Shown: positions 10,501-18,234 of the stretch, in pieces | Layout: each line of letters starts with the position of its first letter | Numbering within the stretch: the first letter of the stretch is position 1 | NCBI GenBank assembly: GCA_024235035.1 | Contig: JACKNE010000008.1 | Coordinates: 248,001 to 312,000, forward strand | Direction: 5' to 3' | Source: Gammaproteobacteria bacterium | Lineage (GTDB): Bacteria; Pseudomonadota; Gammaproteobacteria; Competibacterales; Competibacteraceae | DNA length: 64,000 nt | Notes under the pieces: generated by a model | Database searches by the model: none | What the model saw: the letters and a program-made list of their open reading frames with translations, nothing else | Told to the model about the DNA's origin: nothing | Made by a program: the position numbers and the translations under genes

Positions 10501-10550
10501 CCGACCCGAATGACGGACGGCTCGGTTTTAATACGATGTGCCTGCGCCAA
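7527..10550 (-). CDS. ftsK: DNA translocase FtsK
   Basis: 1007 residues from a TTG at 10550 (MAQAHRIKTEPS), chosen because AAGGA lies eight bases upstream; the frame is open 24 codons further. Several N-terminal membrane segments (about residues 20-190) anchor it at the septum. A long Pro/Ala/Glu linker (about 200-500) contains direct repeats. The motor domain has Walker A GTTGSGKS near 660 and Walker B VVVIDELADMM near 795. The C-terminal gamma winged helix (about 935-1007, with SVSGVQRRLRIGYNRAA) recognises KOPS sequences. It couples chromosome dimer resolution at dif to division. The gene is transcribed alone, convergent with the methyltransferase gene. Confidence 0.95.
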   Translation of the reverse strand: MAQAHRIKTEPSVIRVGLLRFFNGVLREVSFWLLVVVALGMAGALATFNPADPAWTHTVEVAQLHNLGGVAGAWFADVALYMFGYPAYLLPLGVAFAGWRLFRRGAFLELDAEIVLFRVLGFAVALATACGLATLYLRVFMNSVPGDGTAGGLVGVHVSQFLMQAFGFAGGNLFMAALLLAGLTLMTGVPWLAMIDGIGKATLWVLDTVGGLVMAPLHWMSGATGARHEHTVDSAEAIAEMDTREKSSADPSVAMADDTTRRWSVETAMERWNPLLNRWVGVVIEKLPSKWLTRRTVVESADALDSLPPIVMDDVSELTIKPVANEASLPVASGADEVAVTGGGRQALRIEPVFNPPMASPKPAPAPRPIPAAKSAEEAISNDLVELPKPAPAPRPIPAAKSAEEADAVINDLSVSDLTLVPVVRRWASVSPQPVPPAISQPPVADAMLDRPAMLPVESASPALATPAEPASSLLDRPAMLPAESASSMPSQPTAPVAMMTCRLATPHPSAPFQLPPLHLLDPPPSRMTGYASDLLDDMSRQLERLLKSFGIEAQVVAVEPGPVITRFEIEPAPGVKVSQISNLVKDLARGLSVNSVRVVEIIPGKSVIGLEIPNRQREIVYLRETLESLAYAQSAAPLTLVLGKDIGGNPVVANLNKMPHLLVAGTTGSGKSVAINAMLLSLLYKAPPSEVRLILVDPKMLELSIYEDIPHLLTPVVTDMKEAANALRWCVAEMERRYRLMAALKVRNIAGFNRKVHDALAAGEALADPFWTPDSAETPGEITVLQPLPFIVVVIDELADMMMIVGKKVEELIARLAQKARASGIHLILATQRPSVDVITGLIKANIPTRIAFQVSSRVDSRTILDQIGAEQLLGHGDMLYLPPGTGLPQRVHGAFVDDHEVNRVVDYLRQSGAPDYIDEVLAESYEESDHGGGRPEGDGRGESDPLYDEAVQIVVESRRASVSGVQRRLRIGYNRAARLVEEMEAAGLVGPVQTNGGREVLAPPP
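9334..9471 (-). repeat. 57-bp perfect direct repeat in the ftsK linker
   Basis: Positions 9334-9390 and 9415-9471 are identical (offset 81 bp, 27 codons) and encode two copies of PKPAPAPRPIPAAKSAEEA in the proline-rich linker. A second duplication lies nearby: 9091-9130 and 9169-9208 match over 40 bp with one difference and encode LDRPAMLPxESAS twice. Both offsets are multiples of three, so the frame is kept. Confidence 0.9.
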
Positions 10551-10698
10551 AATTGCAATCCTTATTATCAGAATGTCATTGCCATGGATTAAAGGATGGG
10601 GGACAGGCTTCCAGCTCGTCAAGCTACCTGACCAAGGTGAACCGATCGACTATTTCAGGTTCCAAATAACCCGTCCACCCTTTGCCCATCTCTGGATT

Positions 10699-11877
10699 AT
10701 GCGTCTTAAACGCCTCGACAGCCTGAACGACATCGCCGCCACCGAGTGGAACGCTCTCATCCCTGGTCAGAACCCGTTTCTTAGCCACGAATTCCTGAGC
10801 GCCTTGGAGCGGCATCAATGCGTCGGCGAGCAAACCGGCTGGCTACCCTGGCATGTCGTCTGTCAGGATGACAATGGACGATTGCTGGGCGCGGCGCCTT
10901 TGTATCTCAAATATAACTCCTATGGTGAATTCGTCTTCGATTGGAGCTGGGCGGAAGCTTACCGGCGACAAAGCCTGCCCTACTACCCTAAGCTGGTTGG
11001 AGCGATTCCCTACACTCCGGTGACCAGCCCCCGATTGCTGCTCGCCGCGGACCAGCCACAACCCGACGCCACCGCACGGGCCATGATCGAGTTTGTGCTC
11101 GATGAAAGCCGTCAACACAGCCTATCCTCGATTCACTGGCTGTTTCCTTCCCCCGCCGATCTGGAACGGATACAGGAGCAGGGTTTTCTACTTCGACTGG
11201 GCTGCCAATTTCACTGGCGCAACCGAGGATACCGGGATTTTCCGGATTTCCTGGATACCTTGACCGCCAAACGCCGCAAGACCATCAACCGTGAGCGCCG
11301 TCGGGTCCGCGAGGCCGGATTGGAATTGCGCATCCTGTCTGGACGGGACGCCAGCGAAGCACAATGGCGGACCATCCACGAATTCTATCGATCCACTTTC
11401 CATCGGCTGGGCGGCGTCCCAACCCTCACCCTGCCCTTCTTCCAGGATATCGCGGCCACTCTGGGCGAAAGAATCGTGTTGGTTCTGGCGTTTGCCCACG
11501 GTCAGGCGGTTGCCGGCGCCATCAGTTTTCGCAGCATCGACACGCTGTACGGTCGCCACTGGGGTTGTCAGGCCGACCATGACAGTTTGCACTTCGAGGC
11601 CTGCTATTATCAGGGTTTGGAGTACTGTATTGAGAATGGATTACAATGCTTCGAACCAGGTGCACAGGGTGAGCATAAAATCTACCGAGGATTTTTGCCG
11701 ACACTGACTTATTCGGCGCATTGGATTGCTCACTCCGGCTTTCGGCGGGCGATCGCCGATTTTCTGAACCGGGAAACACCCGCGTTGCGCGATTATGTTC
11801 AACATTGGTTGCAACATTCACCCTACCGCGATGAGGTAACATCTGATGCCCCTGCCGTGGCTGGATCTCCACGATGA
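10699..11877 (+). CDS. GNAT/FemAB-related 'peptidogalycan biosynthesis' family protein
   Basis: 392 residues from ATG 10699 (MRLKRLDSLNDI). The open frame continues upstream over the ftsK start region, but that stretch reads as antisense sequence. Recognisable family features are the N-terminal W-NAL-P--NPFLSHEFL segment, LPYYPKLVGAIPYTPVTSPRLL in the middle, a basic TAKRRKTINRERR stretch, and the C-terminal FEPGAQGEHKIYRGFLP motif. These proteins have an acyltransferase fold; the substrate is not established. The stop overlaps the aat start by 32 bp, so the two are probably co-transcribed. In many proteobacteria this family is found beside aat and bpt. Confidence 0.8.
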   Translation: MRLKRLDSLNDIAATEWNALIPGQNPFLSHEFLSALERHQCVGEQTGWLPWHVVCQDDNGRLLGAAPLYLKYNSYGEFVFDWSWAEAYRRQSLPYYPKLVGAIPYTPVTSPRLLLAADQPQPDATARAMIEFVLDESRQHSLSSIHWLFPSPADLERIQEQGFLLRLGCQFHWRNRGYRDFPDFLDTLTAKRRKTINRERRRVREAGLELRILSGRDASEAQWRTIHEFYRSTFHRLGGVPTLTLPFFQDIAATLGERIVLVLAFAHGQAVAGAISFRSIDTLYGRHWGCQADHDSLHFEACYYQGLEYCIENGLQCFEPGAQGEHKIYRGFLPTLTYSAHWIAHSGFRRAIADFLNRETPALRDYVQHWLQHSPYRDEVTSDAPAVAGSPR

Positions 11878-12589
11878 CAACCAGCCCTTTCCCCATCCCA
11901 ACCGCGCTTTGACCGAACCCGATGGCTTGCTGGCCGCAGGCGGTAATCTCAGTCCGCGCCGGTTGCTACATGCCTATCGACGTGGCATTTTCCCCTGGTA
12001 CTCCTCCGGTCAGCCGATTCTATGGTGGTCGCCGAACCCACGTCTGGTGCTACTTCCCGAATGTCTGCAAATCTCGCGCAGCCTGCGTAAGACACTGCGA
12101 AATGGGCCATTCACCGTCACCGCCGACACGGCTTTTGAAGCGGTCATCGCGGCCTGCGCCGCGCCGCGCGGCCCCAATGCAGGCACTTGGATCACTCCGG
12201 AGATGCAGCGCGCCTATGGCCGACTACACCGGTTGGGCCACGCGCATTCGATTGAAACCTGGCGTCAGGGTGAACTGGCCGGCGGACTATACGGCGTGGC
12301 GGTGGGTCGAGTGTTCTACGGTGAATCTATGTTCAGCCGAGTCAACAATGCTTCGAAGGTGGCGCTAGCGACGCTGGCTCGCCAATTGCGCCGTTGGGAA
12401 TTCTCGGTCATCGACTGCCAGGTGCGCACTGACCATTTGCTACGCATGGGCGCAGTGGATATTTCCCGCACGTTGTTCTTGGAATTGCTCGACCGTTTCT
12501 GCGCATTGCCGGGACGGGACGGGCCATGGATATTAGACGCCGATCTATTTACCGATTTATCGATGACGAGCTCAGCAAAGTCATCATGA
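11846..12589 (+). CDS. aat: Leucyl/phenylalanyl-tRNA–protein transferase
   Basis: 247 residues, full length for Aat. The N-terminus shows the conserved FP-P--AL-EPDGLLAAGG-L-P--LL-AYR-GIFPWY block, followed by PILWWSPNPRLVL; GG-YGVA-G-VF-GESMFS and a C-terminal DCQ-RT-HL-R-GA block are present. The enzyme moves Leu or Phe from tRNA to proteins with N-terminal Arg or Lys, tagging them for ClpS-ClpAP. The stop and the next start overlap as ATGA, so translation with bpt is probably coupled. Confidence 0.95.
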   Translation: MPLPWLDLHDDNQPFPHPNRALTEPDGLLAAGGNLSPRRLLHAYRRGIFPWYSSGQPILWWSPNPRLVLLPECLQISRSLRKTLRNGPFTVTADTAFEAVIAACAAPRGPNAGTWITPEMQRAYGRLHRLGHAHSIETWRQGELAGGLYGVAVGRVFYGESMFSRVNNASKVALATLARQLRRWEFSVIDCQVRTDHLLRMGAVDISRTLFLELLDRFCALPGRDGPWILDADLFTDLSMTSSAKSS

Positions 12590-13311
12590 GCAATCCTCGC
12601 GACTCGCTGTACGACCTGCGAATGTTCTTGACCACCGACTATCCATGCAGCTATCTGTCTGACCGGCTGGCGCGCAACCTGGTCGCTGATCCAGCGGTCA
12701 TCGACAAGCACCTTTACACCCAACTGGCGACACTGGGTTTCCGGCGCAGCGGTGAACATGTCTACCGCCCACATTGTCGAGGGTGTATTGCCTGCCGGTC
12801 ATTGCGCGTACCCACCGCACAGTTTCAACCCAACCGTGCGCAACGACGAGTCCTGGCGCGCAATCAGGATCTACAGGTACGGGTCTTGGAGGCAACCTTC
12901 CAAGATGAACACTTCGAATTGTTCACTGACTACATCCGGGTTCGACATCCAGGCGGCGGCATGGACCCAACCAGTCCTAGCAACTATTGGTCGTTCGTCG
13001 CTTCGCGCTGGTGCCCAACCTGGTTGTGTGAGTTTCGCCACGATCGCACGTTGTTGGCGGTCGCGGTGGTGGACCGGTTGGATGACGGACTGTCGGCAGT
13101 TTACACCTTCTTCGATCCGCTGGAAGATGCGCGTGGATTAGGGACATTCGCTATTCTTTGGCAGATCGCTGAAGCCCGGCGGTTGAATCTGGACTGGGTT
13201 TACCTGGGCTACTGGGTCGAACCATGCGCCAAGATGGCTTACAAGGCGCGCTTCAACCCACATGAGATTTTCGTTGCCGAACGCTGGGGGTGGATACTCC
13301 ATCAGGGATAG
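12586..13311 (+). CDS. bpt: Aspartate/glutamate leucyltransferase (Bpt)
   Basis: 241 residues from ATG 12586, the start that gives a 4-bp ATGA overlap with aat; the frame is open 20 codons further but that part lies inside aat. The sequence has Y-CSYL--R-AR, the four-residue-spaced cysteines of CRGCIACRSLRVP, and the C-terminal YLGYWVEPCAKMAYKARFNPHE block. Bpt adds Leu to N-terminal Asp or Glu, so with Aat this forms a bacterial N-degron pair. Confidence 0.93.
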   Translation: MSNPRDSLYDLRMFLTTDYPCSYLSDRLARNLVADPAVIDKHLYTQLATLGFRRSGEHVYRPHCRGCIACRSLRVPTAQFQPNRAQRRVLARNQDLQVRVLEATFQDEHFELFTDYIRVRHPGGGMDPTSPSNYWSFVASRWCPTWLCEFRHDRTLLAVAVVDRLDDGLSAVYTFFDPLEDARGLGTFAILWQIAEARRLNLDWVYLGYWVEPCAKMAYKARFNPHEIFVAERWGWILHQG

Positions 13312-13382
13312 CATTTCCTCCAACCCTGTCGCCAAATAGACGTCGCAAACTTACCTATCACTGTGAATAGAGGAGCAGCACC

Positions 13383-14420
13383 ATGGAATATCGAGGATTA
13401 GGCGCATCCGGCCTTCAGGTTCCTGTCTTGTCCCTAGGCACGGGCACATTTGGCGGTCGTGGTGAACTGTTCGCCGCCTGGGGTCACACCGATGTGGCCG
13501 AGGCGAAGCGTCTCATCGATCTTTGCCTCGATGCTGGGCTGAATTTGTTCGACTCGGCAGACATCTACTCCGATGGAGCCGCCGAGGAAATTCTGGGGGC
13601 GGCTATCGGAAAGCGTCGCGATCAGGTGCTGATCTCGACCAAAGCCACCTTCCGTCATGGCCCGGCTCCCAACGATGTCGGTTCTTCGCGGCTAGCCCTT
13701 ATCCGGGCCATCGACCGCGCCTTGCGCCGCCTTGGAACGGACTATATCGACCTGTTTCAGCTGCACGGCTTCGACGCCGCCACACCGATCGAGGAGACCC
13801 TTCGCACCCTCGATGATCTGATCACGGCTGGCAAAATCCGCTACGTGGGTTGCTCGAACTTTTCGGGCTGGCACTTGATGAAGTCACTGGCGATTTCCGC
13901 GCATTACGGGTGGGCGCGCTATGTGGCGCACCAAGCCTATTACTCCCTGGTAGGCCGGGAATACGAATGGGAGCTCATGCCGCTGGCCCTCGACCAGAAG
14001 GTCGGAGGGGTCATCTGGAGCCCTCTCGGTTGGGGCAGGCTGACAGGCCGTATCCGGCGTGGCCAGCCGCTGCCCCCGGCCAGCCGCCTCCAGAGCCCGG
14101 TCGCTGCTCGCATCGGCCCCCAAGTGTCGGACGACTTGCTGTTCAAGGTCATCGATGTCTTGGATGAGATTGCCTCCGAGACCGGCAAGACGGTTCCGCA
14201 GATCGCTCTCAACTGGCTCCTGCAACGCCCTTCCGTCTCGACCGTCATCATTGGCGCTCGTGATGAGCATCAACTCCGCGAGAATTTGGGCGCCGTCGGG
14301 TGGCGCCTCGCGCCAGAACATGTCGCGAAGCTGGATCAAGCCAGTACCGTAGCGAAGATCTACCCCTATTGGCATCAGGCCGGATTCAAGGAACGCAACC
14401 CCTTCCCGACTGATGATTGA
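13383..14420 (+). CDS. Aldo/keto reductase
   Basis: 345 residues with a GAGGAG ribosome site before the ATG. The (beta/alpha)8 family signatures are present: N-terminal MEYRGLGASGLQVP-LSLGT, the tetrad Asp/Tyr in LFDSADIYSDGAAEEILG, Lys in VLISTKATF and His in LFQLHGFD. The C-terminal NADPH-binding region includes VSTVIIGARDEHQLRENLGAVGW. It reduces aldehydes or ketones using NADPH; the physiological substrate is unknown. It stands alone, and its codon choice looks slightly more GC-rich than its neighbours. Confidence 0.9.
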   Translation: MEYRGLGASGLQVPVLSLGTGTFGGRGELFAAWGHTDVAEAKRLIDLCLDAGLNLFDSADIYSDGAAEEILGAAIGKRRDQVLISTKATFRHGPAPNDVGSSRLALIRAIDRALRRLGTDYIDLFQLHGFDAATPIEETLRTLDDLITAGKIRYVGCSNFSGWHLMKSLAISAHYGWARYVAHQAYYSLVGREYEWELMPLALDQKVGGVIWSPLGWGRLTGRIRRGQPLPPASRLQSPVAARIGPQVSDDLLFKVIDVLDEIASETGKTVPQIALNWLLQRPSVSTVIIGARDEHQLRENLGAVGWRLAPEHVAKLDQASTVAKIYPYWHQAGFKERNPFPTDD

Positions 14421-14611
14421 AGTGCGAACCATCCAGGACCGGACCCATTCATATCGACTCGCCCAATGTGGTCCGATTTCGTTCCTGTAAATCCCTAATT
14501 ATTATCCGTCTTATTGAGAATTAATCCTATTTCACCATCAAGTTATGGTCAGGCGGCATAATAAGTGCCCTGTTTCTCGTTACTTCGAACGCTAACCTGA
14601 GAGGTAACGAT

Positions 14612-17413
14612 ATGAGCTTGCACATTTTCGGACTGCGAGGCAGGGAGCGGGCACGTGGTCGAGCAGTCGGCCGGTGCTTGCTGGGCATCCTGGTGATCCC
14701 GCTCCTGATCCTGTCCACACCCAGCCGCGCGGCGAATGTCAATACTGCGCTCTTTCAACAATTGGCCGAGACGGTCACTGCCGAAGCGGTTGCTGGACAG
14801 ACCGTCCCCCTAGCAGACTTCGCCACGAAAGCCCAAGCGGCGATCGATTTCATGCGTCCGGGTGGCCAGCTTCAGGGACCCTATGTGGTGAACGTCGCTC
14901 CATGGTCGTCGGCTATCGCGAAGCATTTTGCAGCCCATCTGTGGGAACTCTACCAGGATGACCTAGACACGCTGGATCGTGACTGGATCACCCGTATGCT
15001 GGGCAACTGGCAATCCGCTGGCGGACAGATCGCCCGGCTTTCCTGGGGCGTCGTCATCGATGGGGTGAGTTATCCCTTCGATTCGGTGGCGGTGTTCGAT
15101 CCAGCGGGCAACTTGCTGTTCGACACAGTACTGGCTCATACGATCACCGCTGTCGAGGTGCAACCCGACACGCTGGGCGAATTTCGCCAAGCCAGCGTCG
15201 CGTCCAGCGATGCAAAAACCGTCAGCGGTAACTACAAGGTCAGCAACTTTTTCGGTTCCGTCAATCTGACCTATGAAGTGACCTTGAAAGCCGAGGTGGC
15301 GCCTTACATCACCACCGCCACCAACGATGCCGCGATGACCATGACCGCCGGTGTCAAGACAGCGCGCGGCAGCACTACAGGCCTGGCGCCGATCGCCAAT
15401 CCCCAAGTTTATTTTGGGACGGGTGGACAGTACAAGATCATCAATACGGATGCCGCCAAGACGCCATTCAAAAGCCGGATTTGGGTCAGCGACGCTTTCC
15501 AGGACGGCATCTACCAAGTCAGCGGTAACGATCTTGGTAGCGGCACCACATTCAACCTGTCCTTCGGCGTCAGCGTCAAAAGCGGCAATGCGGGCGCCAG
15601 TGTCGGCATCAGCATACCCGGTCCCGGTCCTTTGATCCTGGTCGGATCGAACAGCAGCGCATCCGAGCTGTTTCTGGGCGACGTACTCTATTCGGACAAC
15701 CTTGGCCTTCGTTATCGTGGTACCTTCCGAGATGGTGGCAATTTCAAGTTGACCAATTTTCTCATTCGCACCGGTGACGACACCTGGGAAACCGGCAGCG
15801 TCAACGCTTCGATTCCCGTTTACATGGCGCACGAGGGCGTGGGTGTACTGGAACTGACCGGGCAATCGATCGGTACCCTGAACCCCCGAGCCCAGTACGT
15901 GCGTGGCGATCATATCCGACAGCCGACCTACACCGTTACCGCGGATCATGAAACGGTCGAAGTGGGCGACGACGTCATGGTGACGGTTCAGATCAAGAAC
16001 AACAGTGGCGCAGTCGAGATCCGCGATGGCAGCGTGGCGCTCGATGCGGGTACGCTGGGTGGCGTGTTGACGCCCAAGTCGGCGACGGTCGTCAGCTTCG
16101 GCTCGATCGGCGCGTACCGCTCGCAGTCGGTCACGTTCGTCCTGACCGCGGTGCGCACCGGGCAGGTCACGTTCCAGGCCGATGTCGAGGGGCGTTGGGG
16201 TTCACCGGTTCCGCCCGATGTCACCTTGCGCAAGAAGATCAGCCTCGACGATCCGATCGGTGTTTCGCCTCCAGGGGGTGGAAACGGCGCCTCCAGTCTG
16301 GGCATCGTCCACAGTGGCGACTACAACGGTGATGGGCGGGCGGATATCGTCTGGCGTCGATCCACCACGGGCCAAGTCTACGGTGCCTTGCTCAATGGCT
16401 TCAACCTCCTCCAGGAAGGTGTATTTTACAATGAGCCCAATCAGGCTTGGCAGATCGTGAACAACGGCGATTTCTACGGTGATCGGCACAGCGATCTCCT
16501 ATGGTGGAACAACCAGACAGGGCAGCTCTACCTGATGTCGATGAACGGCTTGGGCATCGCGGGTGGCGCGTTGGTTTACCAGGAAGCCAACACAGCTTGG
16601 CAAGTGGTTGCCGTGGGCGATCTCAACGGCGATCAGCACGCGGATCTGGTCTGGTGGAACAACCAGACGGGCCAAGTCTATGGCATGCTGATGAACGGTC
16701 CTGCCATCGGCCAGCAAGGCATGATCTATCAGGAAGCCAACACGGCCTGGCATATTCTCACCGCCCGCGATTTCAGCGGGGATGGGAAAGCCGATCTGCT
16801 TTGGCGTAATGAGCAAACGGGTCAGGTTTACCTGATGTCGATGAACGGCCTGAATATCGCCGGCGGCGCGCTGATCTACCAAGAACCCAACACTGCCTGG
16901 CGGATCGTTGCTGTGGGTGATTTCAACGGCGATCAACGCGCGGATCTGATCTGGTGGAACCATCAGACGGGGCAAGTCTATGGCATGCTGATGAACGGGG
17001 CGTTCATCGTGCAGCAAGGCATGATCTACCAGGAAGCGAACACCACCTGGCAGATTGCCGCCAGCGGTGACTACACCGGTGATGGTCAAGCGGATCTACT
17101 CTGGCACAACACCACGACTCTGCAAGACTACCTCATGCCGATGAGTGGCCTAAATGTCCTGAGCGGCGCTATCGTTTACCACGAAACCTCGGACTGGCGC
17201 ATCGTCGCCACGGCGAACGCCGATGCACCACGCCTGCCGACGTCGTCGCGCCGCTTGGCGGGCGTGGCCCGGGCCAATGCAGGCACGCTCAGCGGTGAAC
17301 CGCTCAATCCTCATCAGTCCATGACCGGTGAACCGCTCAACGCCTATCAGCCCACGAACGGTGAGCTGCTTAACCCGGCGCAACCCTTACCAGCGGAAGC
17401 ACCGGCTTCGTAA
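14612..17413 (+). CDS. Large secreted protein with CARDB-like and FG-GAP-type repeats
   Basis: 933 residues. The N-terminus is a long signal peptide (basic region, hydrophobic LLGILVIPLLILSTP, cleavage near SRA|AN). Residues ~45-430 match no family I know and include Ser/Gly-rich strand-forming segments. Residues ~445-540 resemble a CARDB/DUF11 Ig-like domain (VEVGDDVMVTVQIKNNSG). Residues ~565-865 are six ~49-residue FG-GAP-type repeats nearly matching those of the lipase at 766-4812. The tail again has three 11-residue GEPLN units. An IR terminator follows. It is probably an exported or surface protein; function unknown. Confidence 0.85.
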   Translation: MSLHIFGLRGRERARGRAVGRCLLGILVIPLLILSTPSRAANVNTALFQQLAETVTAEAVAGQTVPLADFATKAQAAIDFMRPGGQLQGPYVVNVAPWSSAIAKHFAAHLWELYQDDLDTLDRDWITRMLGNWQSAGGQIARLSWGVVIDGVSYPFDSVAVFDPAGNLLFDTVLAHTITAVEVQPDTLGEFRQASVASSDAKTVSGNYKVSNFFGSVNLTYEVTLKAEVAPYITTATNDAAMTMTAGVKTARGSTTGLAPIANPQVYFGTGGQYKIINTDAAKTPFKSRIWVSDAFQDGIYQVSGNDLGSGTTFNLSFGVSVKSGNAGASVGISIPGPGPLILVGSNSSASELFLGDVLYSDNLGLRYRGTFRDGGNFKLTNFLIRTGDDTWETGSVNASIPVYMAHEGVGVLELTGQSIGTLNPRAQYVRGDHIRQPTYTVTADHETVEVGDDVMVTVQIKNNSGAVEIRDGSVALDAGTLGGVLTPKSATVVSFGSIGAYRSQSVTFVLTAVRTGQVTFQADVEGRWGSPVPPDVTLRKKISLDDPIGVSPPGGGNGASSLGIVHSGDYNGDGRADIVWRRSTTGQVYGALLNGFNLLQEGVFYNEPNQAWQIVNNGDFYGDRHSDLLWWNNQTGQLYLMSMNGLGIAGGALVYQEANTAWQVVAVGDLNGDQHADLVWWNNQTGQVYGMLMNGPAIGQQGMIYQEANTAWHILTARDFSGDGKADLLWRNEQTGQVYLMSMNGLNIAGGALIYQEPNTAWRIVAVGDFNGDQRADLIWWNHQTGQVYGMLMNGAFIVQQGMIYQEANTTWQIAASGDYTGDGQADLLWHNTTTLQDYLMPMSGLNVLSGAIVYHETSDWRIVATANADAPRLPTSSRRLAGVARANAGTLSGEPLNPHQSMTGEPLNAYQPTNGELLNPAQPLPAEAPAS
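16312..17215 (+). repeat. Six tandem ~147-bp FG-GAP-type repeats (second copy of the cassette)
   Basis: The units have the same odd/even alternation as those at 3730-4640, with whole stretches such as VYGMLMNG, GGALIYQEPNTAW and GDYTGDGQADLLW shared. This indicates a common exchangeable C-terminal cassette. Confidence 0.85.
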
Positions 17414-17460
17414 AGGGAGCGGTGAGTGTCCATGTGACTGACATGGCCTCACTTTTTCAT

Positions 17461-17505
17461 GGCCGGGTCGTTGGATTCTCGCCAGTGGAATCCAACGACC
17501 CGGCC
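17461..17505. terminator. Perfect 18-bp inverted repeat, bidirectional terminator
   Basis: The arms at 17461-17478 and 17488-17505 are perfectly complementary (GGCCGGGTCGTTGGATTC and its complement) around a 9-base loop, with a short T-run (TGTTT) after it on the plus strand. It lies between the convergent genes at 14612-17413 and 17544-18119. Confidence 0.85.
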
Positions 17506-17543
17506 TGTTTCGTGGCAAAAATTTCGTTTGCCCAGTGAATAGC

Positions 17544-18119
17544 TCAGCGCCCAATCGGCGAGACGCCGATCAGCCAGGCATGCAACCAGAATACGAACGC
17601 ACCGTAGAGGGTCAGACCACCGACGACCGCGATTGCATCGTTCAACCGGGAAGGCGGTGCGCTGAGCACCGAAGAGGTGGTGCGGCGTTTCATGGAAACC
17701 CGGTCGGCAACCGCCCAGATGAGAAAAGCACCAAACAAGAGCACATCGGCCAACATACCGTTGGCCAACAGATGGGCGAATGCCCAGAGCTTGGTGGCCG
17801 CGAGCATGGGATGCCGAGTCACCGACTGGATGCGTCCTGGCAGATAGGCGGCGAGCAGCAGTGGAAAGACCGGAACGAGCAGCAAGAGCGCAATGTGACG
17901 CAGCCATACCGGCGGCCAGTACAGAACGACTGGTTCGTGGCGGGCCAGCCCATAGCCCCAGACGATAAGACCCAAGCCAATCAGCGCCATCAGCGCGTAC
18001 AAACCTTTCCACGGCCCTTCGCCGAGCGCCGCGGCTTGACGATCTCGCCAAGGTGCGTTGACGATGGCGATGGAATGCACGGCGAAAAAGAGGACCAATC
18101 CGAGTAGAAGTAGGCTCAT
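17544..18119 (-). CDS. NnrU-like membrane protein
   Basis: 191 residues from ATG 18119 (MSLLLLGLVLFFAVHSIAI); an upstream in-frame extension of 50 codons lacks membrane character and is unlikely. Five or six hydrophobic helices are visible, with the family's H-(S/T)I near the N-terminus and the TRHPMLAATKLWAFAHLLANG motif, which resembles the isoprenylcysteine methyltransferase/NnrU group. NnrU was first named beside nitric-oxide-reduction genes, but its biochemical role is unclear and no such genes are in this window. Confidence 0.8.
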   Translation of the reverse strand: MSLLLLGLVLFFAVHSIAIVNAPWRDRQAAALGEGPWKGLYALMALIGLGLIVWGYGLARHEPVVLYWPPVWLRHIALLLLVPVFPLLLAAYLPGRIQSVTRHPMLAATKLWAFAHLLANGMLADVLLFGAFLIWAVADRVSMKRRTTSSVLSAPPSRLNDAIAVVGGLTLYGAFVFWLHAWLIGVSPIGR

Positions 18120-18234
18120 GGGTGAATGCTCGATGCAGGGGATGGCGTTTACCTTAGCATACCCAAGCTGAGTGTCGCAGGCGCAACCCGCATGGAGATA
18201 CCTCTGAAAGCCAATTTCACGCTGAAATCCCAAG

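Noticed and set aside
10405..10698. Upstream extension of the GNAT-like gene
   Set aside because: This part is antisense to the ftsK start; family similarity begins only at ATG 10699.
14963..15949. 328-codon minus-strand ORF inside the secreted-protein gene
   Set aside because: It opposes a well-supported exported protein and has no recognisable motif.
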